A stretch of 64,000 bases of DNA, from contig NZ_JAEVYN010000001.1 in the NCBI RefSeq assembly GCF_016807185.1, forward strand, positions 1,734,781-1,798,780, written 5' to 3'. Every line of letters starts with the position of its first letter. Positions within the stretch are counted from its first letter, which is position 1. The notes under the pieces were generated by a model. The model had not been told where the DNA came from, ran no database searches, and saw only the letters and a list, made by a program, of their open reading frames with translations. Shown here piece after piece: positions 8,071 to 16,626 of this stretch. The translations under genes were made by a program, and so were the position numbers. The stretch is from Leptolyngbya sp. Cla-17 (GTDB lineage: Bacteria > Cyanobacteriota > Cyanobacteriia > Leptolyngbyales > Leptolyngbyaceae).

Positions 8071-8442
8071 TCGGGCGGCTCTACTGTCAACATGCATCCT
8101 TTGTGGCTGTCATGGGTGCAGTTACGCCCCAAATTACCTATACTGCCAGTAAAGGCGGTGTGTTATCCCTCACTCGTGAAATTGTTGTGGAGTTTGCTCG
8201 TCAAAATATTCGCGCCAATGCTCTCTGTCCTGGTCCCGTCCAAACGCCACGCTAAATGAATTGCTTGCAGATCGCGCGACGAAGGCGACGATTGGTGCCT
8301 ATTCCGGCGGGACGGTTTGCTCACGCGCACGAAATAGCCCAAGCGGCGCTCTTTCGTGCCAGCGATGAATCTGGCTTTTGTAAATGACTCTACATTTTTA
8401 GTGGATGGAGGAATCACGGCTGCCTATGTCACCCCAGAATAG
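8071..8442 (+). pseudogene. decayed short-chain dehydrogenase/reductase (SDR) 3' fragment
   Basis: Translated pieces in shifting frames match the C-terminal half of an SDR: GGSTVNM, then (after a 1-nt slip near 8095) SFVAVMGAVTPQITYTASKG with the catalytic YxxxK, then LTREIVVEFARQNIRANALCPGPV. Frame breaks follow near 8250 and again before 8400. The last piece, STFLVDGGITAAYVTPE, ends at the stop 8440-8442 and is the classic SDR C-terminus. The Rossmann N-terminal half is absent. The end overlaps the start of the glutamine amidotransferase gene by 17 bp, so the two were probably an operon. Confidence 0.75.
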
Positions 8443-8821
8443 TGAGATCGCGCCCATCATCGGCATCACCACTTACAGCCGCAACGAAGCGGGAGAAGTA
8501 TCCCTCCCAGGCGCTTACCTGGATGCCGTGCAGCTTGCGGGCGGCATTCCCATTTTGCTGCCGCCCCATCAAGCCCCTGTACATCGAATTCTGGAAAAAA
8601 TTGATGGGCTAATTCTAACTGGCGGCGATATCGATCCTACGCTGTATGGTGGAGTTCATCATCCAACCATTTATCTGGTGGATGTCGAACGAGATGCCTT
8701 TGAATTCGCTTTAGCCCAGGCTGCCTTAACCAGCCAGGTTCCCACTCTGGGCATTTGTCGAGGAATGCAGATGTTGAGTGTGGCAAGTGGCGCAGCGCTG
8801 ATTCCGCATGTGCCAGAGGTA

Positions 8822-9771
8822 TAGCACTACGAAAGTACGTTAGGACAGTTCTTAAACGCGGCATCGACACAATCCCGAAAGTTGTCAAATTCATCCCACC
8901 GTTGCCGCATCCAGTTTTTGAGCACAAACCACCAACGCTCAATCTTGTTCAAGTCAGGAGAATAGGTCGGCAGATACCAGATCTCACATCCTGCTTCAGC
9001 CACCAGTTCAGTGATGTATTGAGAGCGATGAAAACTGGCATTGTCAATCACAATGACATCACCGGGTTGCAATTGAGGTAACAGACATTGCTCTAACCAG
9101 ATTTCGAATAAGTCTCGGTTGCACGAACCTTCAAAGGTTAGTGGAGCAATCAGCTTTCCTTGACAGAGTGCGGCAATCCAACTGACGCGCTCAGTTCGTT
9201 TACCCGATTTGAGCGCGTGGAAGCGTTGCCCAACCTTGCAGTAGCCGTAGGCATAGTCCTCTCGGTTATCAATGCCTGCTTCATCAACGTACACCACTTG
9301 AGCCGTTGGTTTTGTCTTCAAGCGTTCCTCAAACTCTTGACGCTTGAGGTCATCGCGTTCTTGATAGCCGTAGGTCTTTTTTTTCGACTTAATCCAAGTT
9401 TACCTAACGCATCACTGATGTTTTGCTGACTCACCCCGTCTCCCCACAACTTCGCCATTTCCCCTTGGCTCTTGCCGCCATGCTCTCGGACAAACTCACG
9501 AAACCGTTGCCAATCTGTGATTTTATGTCTACATCCCTGCTGATAGTGAGTAATCGCTCGGCACTCTCCTGTTTGCTCTTTTCGCTTCAGCCACAGGTCG
9601 AGGGTGTTACGACTGATGTTGAACATCTGACTCACATGACTTTTGCCTTCTCCGCGCTCAACTGCCGCGATCGCTTTTTGGCGAAGGTCATCGCTGTAGG
9701 GTCCTGGCATGGGCAATTTCTCTATGCACTCTCATCCCTATGATATGTCCTAGCACTGATTTGTAGCGCTA
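8822..9771 (-). mobile_element. IS630-family insertion sequence, 950 bp
   Basis: Imperfect 25-bp terminal inverted repeats lie at 8822-8846 and 9747-9771 (17 of 25 positions match; both begin TAGC and end TAGGAC on the inside). A TA target duplication flanks the element (8820-8821 and 9772-9773). Because the sequence is TATA-rich the exact ends can shift by 2 bp. The element carries one transposase in two overlapping frames on the minus strand. Size and TA target agree with ISY100-like IS630/Tc1-mariner elements of cyanobacteria. Confidence 0.88.
8827..9716 (-). CDS. IS630-family transposase made by -1 frameshifting (two overlapping frames)
   Basis: Frame A (9716-9318, 132 codons) encodes the helix-turn-helix DNA-binding part (SHVSQMFNISRNTLDLWLKRK). 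Frame B (9321-8827) encodes the DDE catalytic part: VYVDEAGID (first Asp), VIVIDNASFHRS (second Asp) and PTYSPDLNKIERWW (Glu). A run of eight A on the transcribed sense (9377-9384) lies where frame A (R-K-K-R) meets the open upstream extension of frame B (K-K-K-T-Y-G). A -1 slip there yields one continuous ~296-residue transposase. All three catalytic acids are present, so the element may still be active. Confidence 0.85.
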
Positions 9772-10142
9772 TATATGGAGACGCGATCGCCCATCGCCTC
9801 GACAATCCCCGTCGCCCCATCCACCATCCCGTGCAGCTTGATGCCAACAGCCGCTTAGCCACGATCATGGAACAGACCCATATCACAGTTATGTCCTGGC
9901 ATCATCAAGCCATCAAAACCGTACCCGATGGATGGCGCTGTATGGCAAAAGCCGCTGATGGCTTGCTAGAAGCGATCGAGTGTCTGCATCACCCTTGGGT
10001 GATCGGGGTACAGTGGCATCCAGAACTCTCGCCAGAAGACCCGGCGCACCAGCGGCTTTTTCGGGCGTTGGTTGCAGCAAGTGGAGCGGCGATCGCAAAG
10101 TTTTAAGTTGGGAAAGGTAGGAAAGTTTTGAATTTTGATCGT

Positions 10143-11357
10143 TTAGTCTCGGCAGAATTTTTCGACGCAGCGAACAAAGATTTCTACGCCCATGCTGAGG
10201 GCGGTTTCATCAAAGTCAAAGCGGGGATGATGGTGAGGATAGGCGAGTCCTTTGGCAGCGTTGGCGGAGCCGAGGAAGAAGTAGCAGCCGGGAACTTCTT
10301 GTAGGAAGAAGGACATATCTTCGCCACCCATGGTTTGGCATTCAGGCACGACCCCAATCGGCGATTCCACCACTTCTTCGGCAACGGAACGCACCAGATC
10401 CGCGATCGCGCCATCATTGATCACAGGCGGATAGAGTTCCCAATAGTGCAAGTTGTAAGTAGCACCCTGGCTCTCGCACACGCCCTTAATCACCTGTTCC
10501 ATCCGCTTGCCAAAATAACCCTTATAGAGTGGATTGAAATAGCGCACGGTGCCGCTCATTTTGGCGCTGTCGGCAATCACGTTATGCGCTGTGCCTGCAT
10601 GAAATTCACCCACGGTCACCACGGCAGAATCGATCGGGTTAACATTGCGTGCGACGATCGCTTGTAGGGCATTGACCACCTGGGCACCCACCACCACAGA
10701 ATCAACCGTTTGCTGGGGAATAGCACCATGCCCCCCCTTGCCCTGAATCACACAGTCAAAGCATTCCACCGCCGCCATCAGCGCTCCAGTGCGGACTCCC
10801 ACCGTCCCTAGGGGCAATTGGTTCCACAGATGCAACCCGATAATCGCATCCACATCAGGATTTTTCAGCACCCCTGCTTCCACCATTGGTTCTGCACCGC
10901 CTAAGCCTTCTTCTGCGGGCTGAAAGATAATTTTTACCGTTCCAGCAAAGTCGTCTCGGTGTTGCGATAAATAATAGGCTGTGCCGAGGGCGATCGCGGT
11001 GTGCCCATCGTGACCACAGGCGTGCATTACACCATCATGCTGCGATTTGTAAGGAACAGCATTTTGTTCTTGAATCGGCAACGCATCCATGTCGGCTCGA
11101 ATGGCAAACACCTTTCCAGGACGATTGCCGTGAATCGTTGCTAAAATTCCTGTCTTAGCGATCCCCGTTTCGTGTTCAATGCCCCATTCCTGAAGCCTTT
11201 GCGCCACAAACTCGGCTGTCAAAAATTCCTGAAAACCCAGCTCTGGCTTTTGATGCAGCCGTCGCCGCCACTCTACAATCTGTGGCTGTAGTGTTTGAAT
11301 TGCAGCACGAATACAGGAAGTATTGACGGGGAGTGCAGTTAAAGGAGTAGAAAGCAT
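10143..11357 (-). CDS. M20-family N-acyl-amino-acid amidohydrolase
   Basis: A 404-residue M20D metallopeptidase/amidohydrolase (IAA-amino-acid-hydrolase / hippurate-hydrolase type) that removes acyl groups from amino acids. Metal-binding motifs are visible: ACGHDGHTAI (Cys-His ligands), PAEEGLGGAEPM (Glu-Glu), GLHLWN and the C-terminal GGEDMSFFL and YPHHHPRFD. The dimerisation domain lies between. ATG at 11357 is chosen; an upstream GTG at 11399 would add 14 residues. It converges with the split amidotransferase gene (36 bp apart), suggesting an amide/acyl-amino-acid catabolic neighbourhood. Metal use (Zn/Mn/Ni) is not determinable here. Confidence 0.9.
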   Translation of the reverse strand: MLSTPLTALPVNTSCIRAAIQTLQPQIVEWRRRLHQKPELGFQEFLTAEFVAQRLQEWGIEHETGIAKTGILATIHGNRPGKVFAIRADMDALPIQEQNAVPYKSQHDGVMHACGHDGHTAIALGTAYYLSQHRDDFAGTVKIIFQPAEEGLGGAEPMVEAGVLKNPDVDAIIGLHLWNQLPLGTVGVRTGALMAAVECFDCVIQGKGGHGAIPQQTVDSVVVGAQVVNALQAIVARNVNPIDSAVVTVGEFHAGTAHNVIADSAKMSGTVRYFNPLYKGYFGKRMEQVIKGVCESQGATYNLHYWELYPPVINDGAIADLVRSVAEEVVESPIGVVPECQTMGGEDMSFFLQEVPGCYFFLGSANAAKGLAYPHHHPRFDFDETALSMGVEIFVRCVEKFCRD

Positions 11358-11561
11358 AGCTAACAATTTTTGTACATGGAAGGTGGGCGCTGTAGGCACC
11401 TATCTTTCTATAGAGTAGCGAGTTATGCTTTGGCTCAACCGCGATCGCCTAAATCTCTTTAGTTCACACTTTACTGCAATGGATTAGCATCATAGGAGGA
11501 TTTTAAGGCGCGTTACGGCGCAACTCCTCTTGCCATCACTGTCTACGCTCTAATTTCACTC

Positions 11562-12167
11562 ATGCTCGATCCTTTGCCCCTGCCATCCGATTGCGTCCTA
11601 CGACCGGCAATCTCTGACGATAAGCCGCTGATTCAGACCTTGTTAGAGCAGTTTCGGCGAGAAGTGCTGCCATCTATTTCTGATTCGGAACGCACGCTCA
11701 GAGGGCTAGCGATCGCGGCTAGTATTCTGTTTGGAAGCTACCTGGTCGTCTCCTCAAAGCCAGGGAATCTAATTTTGCCGCTGGTAGGATTTGCCGGAGC
11801 GGCTGGCATTGGTGTAGTCGTGGTTCAAATATTGACCTGGAATGAAGGATGGGCAAACTTTTGGGTGATCGAGCAAAACGATCGCCTGGTTGCTTGCGCT
11901 AAACTGCGCTGCTATAGCCGCTATTCAGTGTTAAACGACCTCTTTGTAGTCCCAGAGCTACGCGATCGTGGTTTAGGCTCCTATCTGATTGCTAATTTAG
12001 GAAAAAAGGCAACAAAACCGCTCTATCTCACTTGCTTACCCTCCCTAGTGAAGTTTTACATGCGCCTCGGCTTTACCCCAATTTCGATTAGCCACCTCTC
12101 ACCTTTACTGCAATTTGATTTGGGCATTCCCAATCAGCTTACTGTGGTGCCGCTAGTGATGAAGTGA
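11562..12167 (+). CDS. GNAT N-acetyltransferase with two inserted membrane segments
   Basis: A 201-residue protein with a GNAT fold interrupted by two hydrophobic stretches (about residues 48-64 and 68-90) after the first helix. The acetyl-CoA loop RDRGLGSYLIANL (from residue 134) and the C-terminal LVKFYMRLGFTPI strand are typical of GNATs. The insert would place the catalytic domain at the membrane. The substrate is unknown. It stands alone, with the amidohydrolase divergent on one side and a nested insertion sequence 17 bp downstream. Confidence 0.75.
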   Translation: MLDPLPLPSDCVLRPAISDDKPLIQTLLEQFRREVLPSISDSERTLRGLAIAASILFGSYLVVSSKPGNLILPLVGFAGAAGIGVVVVQILTWNEGWANFWVIEQNDRLVACAKLRCYSRYSVLNDLFVVPELRDRGLGSYLIANLGKKATKPLYLTCLPSLVKFYMRLGFTPISISHLSPLLQFDLGIPNQLTVVPLVMK

Positions 12168-12548
12168 TGGAATTACCTCTAATACGGAATTGAGTAGGGG
12201 AGTATCATTTAGCAAGATGAAAAAGGTACTCTGTCCATGCCTCGACCCCGCACTCAAATTAGCCCTCATCTAGACTACGCAGATCTAACTCAGCGGTATG
12301 TTCAGTGCCAAGATGCTGGCGAGAAAAACCGTTGGTTGGTGATTCGATTGCTCAGTCATCCAAAGACTCCGATGAGCATCGAACAAACCGCTGAGATTTG
12401 TGGACTCAGTTGTAGTGGAGTGCGGAAAATTGCCCGTCGCTACAACGCCGAGGGTGCGGTCGGACTAGTCAATCGGCAACGCTTGAACCCTGGGGGCAAT
12501 CGGTTGGCTTTAAGTGATGAACAGCAACGGCTATTGCGGCAACGCTTA

Positions 12549-13700
12549 TATCAAGTCAGGATGAATACCCATAATTAAGATACAGCCTTTACATCTGGCA
12601 ACCAGTAGTAAGAGGTGAGTCCACGAATCAATTCTTGCTGCTTGAGTAAGCTTTGACAGCGCTGGTAGATAATCTGTTCAACCTGTGCAATGGAGTCAAA
12701 CGCTGTATTGACCAATGGCTCATCCACAAGCACCCACAAGCGCTCGGCGGGTTGTAATTCTGGTGAATAGGGTGGCAGGGGGAACAAATGAATGCCTTCT
12801 GGCACCTGCAAGGCTTTGCTCAGATGCCATCCTGCCTGATCAACCGAGAGAATCACTTGCTTGGTTATGCCCACCTTGAAATGCTCAGCAAAGTCCTGGA
12901 GCACTTGATTGAATAGGTCCGTGTTGACATAGGGTAACAGCCACCAGTAGGTTTCTCCGGTTTGAGGGTGGACAAAGGCATACAGCCATAACCATTCGCG
13001 TTTCCAGTTGACGGTAGCAATCGGTTGCTCATCTTGTTCCACCCACACCCGTCGCAACACCGGTTGCAAGCCCAGTCGATGTTCGTCTTCAAACCAGGTT
13101 TCAACGTCGTCGTCGGGATGGTCGGCTTGCACTTGCTCCACTTTCTGGTGCAGTTTTTTTTTCCACGCCTGTTGCTCATCTAGGTCTGCTTCCTGATGCA
13201 TCGGTCGGGGCACTCGTAAGCGCAGTCCCATCTGCTTGAGCAATTCCCACCCTTGTTGACGACTGATTGGGCGAGTGAGCAATTCACTGAGATAATCGGC
13301 GACTTTGCGTCCATTCCACAATCCACCGTCCGGGGCAGACCCTCGTATCACCTGCAACAGTTGGGCTTGCTGCACTTCATCGAGCAATGGTGGTGCTCCA
13401 GGGTTGCGATGTCGTCCATCTCCCAGGCTTGCCGGACCCATGCGGTTGTAGCCCCAGACTAATTCATAGATCCAACTGCGACTGTACCCAGTTATCGCTG
13501 CCACCTCTTCAGTCGGTCGTCCTTGAACCAGTAGCCAGATAATTTGGTAATGCGATCGCTCAATCGGATCGCTTGCTTGGCGGTATCGGGTTACCAATTC
13601 CTCTGGACTCAAATGAGGTTGAATGGTGATGCGTTTCGGCATAAGGTAACCAAGATAAGAGCCTATCTCTATATTATGGTCATTTAAGCCGACCTGATAT
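12549..13700 (-). mobile_element. IS630-family element (inner copy), about 1152 bp, inserted in another IS630
   Basis: Imperfect inverted repeats of about 32 bp start at 12549 and end at 13699/13700 (left TATCAAGTC, right GACCTGATA; about 22 of 32 match). TA at 12547-12548 and 13701-13702 can be read as the target duplication, and this choice restores the outer transposase frame; the ends are uncertain by 1-2 bp. It lies in opposite orientation to the host element and holds one complete transposase gene. Confidence 0.82.
12575..13642 (-). CDS. IS630-family transposase (intact, inner element)
   Basis: A 355-residue IS630-type transposase with N-terminal helix-turn-helix (EEVAAITGYSRSWIYELVWGY), linker APDGGLWNGRKVADYL, and a DDE domain with all acids: FEDEHRLGLQP, LSVDQAGWHLSK and PPYSPELQPAERLW. 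Length and motifs are normal for the family, so this copy may be active. It resembles the outer transposase in layout but differs at many residues, so the two are relatives and not recent duplicates. Start ATG at 13642. Confidence 0.9.
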   Translation of the reverse strand: MPKRITIQPHLSPEELVTRYRQASDPIERSHYQIIWLLVQGRPTEEVAAITGYSRSWIYELVWGYNRMGPASLGDGRHRNPGAPPLLDEVQQAQLLQVIRGSAPDGGLWNGRKVADYLSELLTRPISRQQGWELLKQMGLRLRVPRPMHQEADLDEQQAWKKKLHQKVEQVQADHPDDDVETWFEDEHRLGLQPVLRRVWVEQDEQPIATVNWKREWLWLYAFVHPQTGETYWWLLPYVNTDLFNQVLQDFAEHFKVGITKQVILSVDQAGWHLSKALQVPEGIHLFPLPPYSPELQPAERLWVLVDEPLVNTAFDSIAQVEQIIYQRCQSLLKQQELIRGLTSYYWLPDVKAVS

Positions 13701-14503
13701 TACAGAGTGCCCCGGATGATGGCGGACTCTGGAGTGGACCGAAAGTTGGGGAGTATATCGAAACCTACTTTGGCATTTGCTTACACCCCTCAACAGCCTG
13801 GAAGTATCTACGACGTTTGGGGTTGAGCTTGCAGGTGCCGCGTCCGGTGCATCATCAAAGCGCAACCCTTGAGCAGCAAGCAGAGTTCAAAGCAGGATTA
13901 GCAGGTCATGTGGCGTGGTTGCGCTCGTTGTTTCCCAATCGGGAGATTGTAATTTGGGCGGAAGACGAAGCTCGATTAGGCTTGCAACCCATTGTCAGGC
14001 GGGTTTGGGCACCCATAGGAGAACGCCCATCAGCGCATCATTCTCGCCGCTATCAATGGGTCTACACCTATGGTTTTGTCCATCCTGCCACTGGAGCGAG
14101 CTACTTCCTTTTATTGCCCCGTGCCAATGTCTCCATGATGCAGATGGCGTTAGAGCTATTTGCGGCTCAGGTCAATCCCCATCGTCAGCAGTTGATCATT
14201 CTATTGGTTGATCAGGCCGCGTGGCATATGAGCCAAAAACTTCAGGTGCCCCCCGGCATTTTCTTCTACCCGCTATTGCCCTATACCCTCCAACTGCAAC
14301 CCACTGAATGTGTCTGGTCTTTGCTGCGCGAAGCAATCGCTAATCAAGTGTTTGACAATCTTGATGCTTTAGAGGATGTCTTAGTCAAGCGGTGCCAATG
14401 GTTGATGCAGCATCCTGTGATAGTTCAAGGCAAAGTGGGCTTTGATTGGATTCAAGCAATTTAATCTGGTCAAAAAGTACTGCCTTCCGCAATTCCGTAT
14501 AAA

Positions 14504-14857
14504 TTAAGACGGCTTGACTATTTGCAAGCCCCAATTAACCAACCAAGAGACGATAGAAAGCACGATCGCGCCCACAAATGCTGGAACAAAGCCACTGACC
14601 GAAAGACCTGGCGTGAGGGCGGCAACCAACCAAAACGCGATCGCGTTGACGACAAATAAAAACAAGCCCAACGTCAGAATCGTAAACGGCAGAGTAAACA
14701 GAACTAGTAAGGGACGAACAATTGCATTTACAAAGCCCAAAATCACTGCTCCAATCAACGCCGCGCTAAAGCTATCAACTTTGATGCCTGGAACGAAGTG
14801 AGCTGTAAGAGCAAGCGAAAGAGCGGCAGCAAGCCAAGTCAAAATAAAGTTAAGCAT
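14504..14857 (-). CDS. YvlD/phage-holin-4 superfamily membrane protein (PF04020-like)
   Basis: A 117-residue, almost wholly hydrophobic protein with four predicted membrane segments. The family pattern is seen in SFSAALIGAVILGFVNAIV, RPLLVLFTLPFTILTLGLF, LFVVNAIAFWLVA and FVPAFVGAIVLSIVSWLVN. These proteins are called holin-like by annotation but are ordinary chromosomal proteins of unknown function in most bacteria; nothing nearby suggests a prophage. It lies just inside the right end of the nested insertion sequence. Confidence 0.85.
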   Translation of the reverse strand: MLNFILTWLAAALSLALTAHFVPGIKVDSFSAALIGAVILGFVNAIVRPLLVLFTLPFTILTLGLFLFVVNAIAFWLVAALTPGLSVSGFVPAFVGAIVLSIVSWLVNWGLQIVKPS

Positions 14858-14911
14858 GATGTTTTTCTTCAGTAATTGCTGTACTTCTTAAATCGTAGGG
14901 GATATATTCCC

Positions 14912-15001
14912 CGCCGCAAAGCGGCGAAGCTTAGGGGTTGCAATCCGAATTTGGCATTCGGGAGCAAGGCGTTTTCCATACCCCGTCCGCTTGCGGCGGG
15001 G
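14912..15001. repeat. cluster of three GC-rich hairpins
   Basis: Three palindromes lie in tandem: CGCCGC-aaa-GCGGCG (14912-14926), CCGAAT-ttggc-ATTCGG (14945-14961) and CCCCGtCCGC-tt-GCGGCGGGG (14981-15001). They sit between two minus-strand genes, downstream of the acyltransferase. No T-run follows, so they are not clear terminators. They could be the end of a lost IS200/IS605-like element or a small palindromic repeat. Confidence 0.6.
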
Positions 15002-15010
15002 GCGGTTGAT

Positions 15011-15661
15011 TTAAGAATTTTCGATAGATTGCTTTGAGCGCCAATCATAATGTTCTTTAATCAACCGTGCTGGCACTCCGCCAATCATCGCGTTGGATGC
15101 AGCTAGCTTTCCTGTAACAACGCTGCCCATTGCGACCAAAATGTTATTGCCCAATTCACTGCCAGGGGCAAACCGCGCGGCGCTACCGATGTAGCATTGC
15201 TCTCCAATTTGGATGTTGCGATCGCGAACTCCAGCACCGTGAGTCCAAAACTGCGAATCTCTCCCTGCAACCCAAGAACCTTTTCCTAAGGTCAACCTTC
15301 CAGCGACATCAAAAAAATGTGCATCGGCGATCAATGTATTTTCTGCCAAAATCAAGCAGCGATCGTAATGGTTGTCTTTAAGTTCTTCACGAACCGTCCA
15401 TTCATTACACACAAAAAGATTATGCTTCCCAATACATGCGCCATTTTTAATTACTAAAGACATTGGTCCTGTAAATACATTCGATCGCCCAATTGTTGCA
15501 CCTTCAATGGTGGCCTCTGAAATGACCAAAATGGTGCCAATGCCAATCTTGCTATTTTTAATTGAATACCCAAACAGTAGCTGGTACATCAAACACCGAA
15601 GCCCGTTCAGCGGCAAATAGCTAATGATAAAAGCTAGACCATAATTGATAATGCGATTCAT
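15011..15661 (-). CDS. hexapeptide-repeat (left-handed beta-helix) acyltransferase
   Basis: A 216-residue protein of the WbbJ/CysE-type acetyltransferase class. The middle and C-terminal parts show the isoleucine-rich hexapeptide repeats (IGIGTILVISEATIEGATIG, IQIGEQCYIGSAARFAPGSE) and the closing GGVPARLIKEHY. The N-terminal ~35 residues are hydrophobic (YGLAFIISYLPLNGL), so it may associate with the membrane. These enzymes O- or N-acetylate sugars in polysaccharides or lipids; the acceptor is unknown. It is co-directional with the DUF1361 gene upstream (79 bp). Confidence 0.85.
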   Translation of the reverse strand: MNRIINYGLAFIISYLPLNGLRCLMYQLLFGYSIKNSKIGIGTILVISEATIEGATIGRSNVFTGPMSLVIKNGACIGKHNLFVCNEWTVREELKDNHYDRCLILAENTLIADAHFFDVAGRLTLGKGSWVAGRDSQFWTHGAGVRDRNIQIGEQCYIGSAARFAPGSELGNNILVAMGSVVTGKLAASNAMIGGVPARLIKEHYDWRSKQSIENS

Positions 15662-15740
15662 AGATTAACTTGCCCAAACTCCGCCTTACTCAGGGTTCCC
15701 TTTGGATGCAGCACACCTTACAGGCGATTTACCATCATTC

Positions 15741-16379
15741 CTAATCAAACCATTCCTGTTTAGCCTGCATTTCACGAAACCGCAGAACCAGACCTAATGT
15801 GATTTGCTTGGCAATCCAATAGAGTACGGTCAGCCCAATAAACGAAATGAAAATCACGATCGCAGGGCGTTTGGTCGTTAGATCATCCAATGTTATCAGC
15901 AGTACATTGGCTGGGTCGTTGACTAAATCCCAGCTATTAAAGCGGCGAAACCTACCCATATAAATGCCCAAGGCACAGAGAGCATGAGTTGCAATTTCAG
16001 AGCCATTGACATATTTTTTTAACCCAATGCGTTTGAGGTAATGCCCTTGGTTAAGTACTGAAATCACATACATTTCAAACCCAGTCAGAATAGCAAAGAG
16101 ATGTAGCGGAATAAAAATAAGAGTAAGGATAAAAGCGGAATAGCCTGATCGCGTTGCTCGAATCAGGTGGATGATATCTGTGAGCAAATAAGGCGCATTG
16201 GGCAAAAAAGCGAAAAAAACCGCAAAGGTAATCCACCAAAACAGCGATCGCGAGGTAGAGCGACGGCGATAAAGCCAAAAGCTCAGCAAAAAGGGGATTA
16301 ATGCCAAAAACAGATTCCAAATAATCCAGCCGCTATGCCAATTAAAAACCTCTAGAGCATTTGCAAGAATTTCTTTCAT
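15741..16379 (-). CDS. DUF1361 integral membrane protein
   Basis: A 212-residue membrane protein with six or so hydrophobic segments and the family-typical sequence LPNAPYLLTDIIHL, followed by LFAILTGFEMYVISVLNQGH and IYMGRFRRFNSWDL. Function is unknown for the whole family. It lies upstream of the acyltransferase on the same strand and they may be one transcript. Confidence 0.85.
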   Translation of the reverse strand: MKEILANALEVFNWHSGWIIWNLFLALIPFLLSFWLYRRRSTSRSLFWWITFAVFFAFLPNAPYLLTDIIHLIRATRSGYSAFILTLIFIPLHLFAILTGFEMYVISVLNQGHYLKRIGLKKYVNGSEIATHALCALGIYMGRFRRFNSWDLVNDPANVLLITLDDLTTKRPAIVIFISFIGLTVLYWIAKQITLGLVLRFREMQAKQEWFD

Positions 16380-16626
16380 AAAATTTCAACCCCGTTTATG
16401 TTTCCCTGTCTTAACACAGAGTGGTTGGATACCTATGGGAAGTCATGCGTGAGATGCATTAATCTAAAATCGAGCAGAGATCAGCGATAGGGGACATTAT
16501 TTCCATAAATCCCCCATAAATATGACTAAATAATTGAAAGCCGTAGTTATCATCATTTCTCATCGAATAGGGTTTAATTTGAGCAGCTTTGCTACGGTAT
16601 TTTAAGTGTGGGTGAGGAACGATCTC

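Larger units (their letters stand above)
8426..10106 (+). pseudogene. class-I glutamine amidotransferase (PuuD/peptidase C26-like), split by an IS630 element
   Basis: Two parts (8426-8821 and 9774-10106) encode one gamma-glutamyl-GABA-hydrolase-like protein of about 243 residues. The 5' part has GLILTGGDIDPTLYGG and the nucleophile elbow GICRGMQML (Cys). The 3' part has VMSWHHQAIKTVP and the catalytic His-Glu in GVQWHPELS. Removing 952 bp (8822-9773: element plus one TA copy) joins PEV to YGDAIAHRL in frame, as expected in homologues. With the element present the 5' part stops at 8822-8824. It presumably cleaved a gamma-glutamyl bond in polyamine or amide catabolism. The 3' part could only be made from an internal GTG near 9831. 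Confidence 0.87.
12237..14464 (+). pseudogene. IS630-family transposase, split by a nested IS630 element
   Basis: The 5' piece (12237-12548) has the helix-turn-helix N-terminal domain (MSIEQTAEICGLSCSGVRKI). The 3' piece (13703-14464) has the DDE domain: WAEDEARLGLQP, LLVDQAAWHM and QPTECVW. Excising the inner element and one TA joins RQRL to QSAPDDGGLW in frame. The usual PPYSPEL motif before the catalytic Glu is degraded to LPYTLQL, a further sign of decay. No intact protein can be made. Confidence 0.85.
12185..14498 (+). mobile_element. IS630-family element (outer copy), interrupted by another IS
   Basis: Terminal inverted repeats CGGAATTG.../...CAATTCCG, flanked by TA at 12183-12184 and 14499-14500, bound the element; similarity extends inward for about 20 bp on each side. 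Without the inner insertion it is about 1160 bp. It carries one plus-strand transposase gene, now split. It sits between the GNAT gene and the YvlD/holin-like gene and disrupts no other gene. Confidence 0.82.

Noticed and set aside
8029..8259. 76-residue open frame across the GntR/SDR relics
   Set aside because: It joins antisense of the FCD remnant to an out-of-frame reading of the SDR remnant; no family match.
14514..14801. 95-residue plus-strand frame
   Set aside because: It is antisense to the YvlD/holin-like gene, whose membrane segments are well conserved.
14504..14857. Holin-like protein as a sign of a prophage
   Set aside because: The YvlD/holin-4 superfamily is widespread on chromosomes and no phage structural, integrase or lysis genes surround it.
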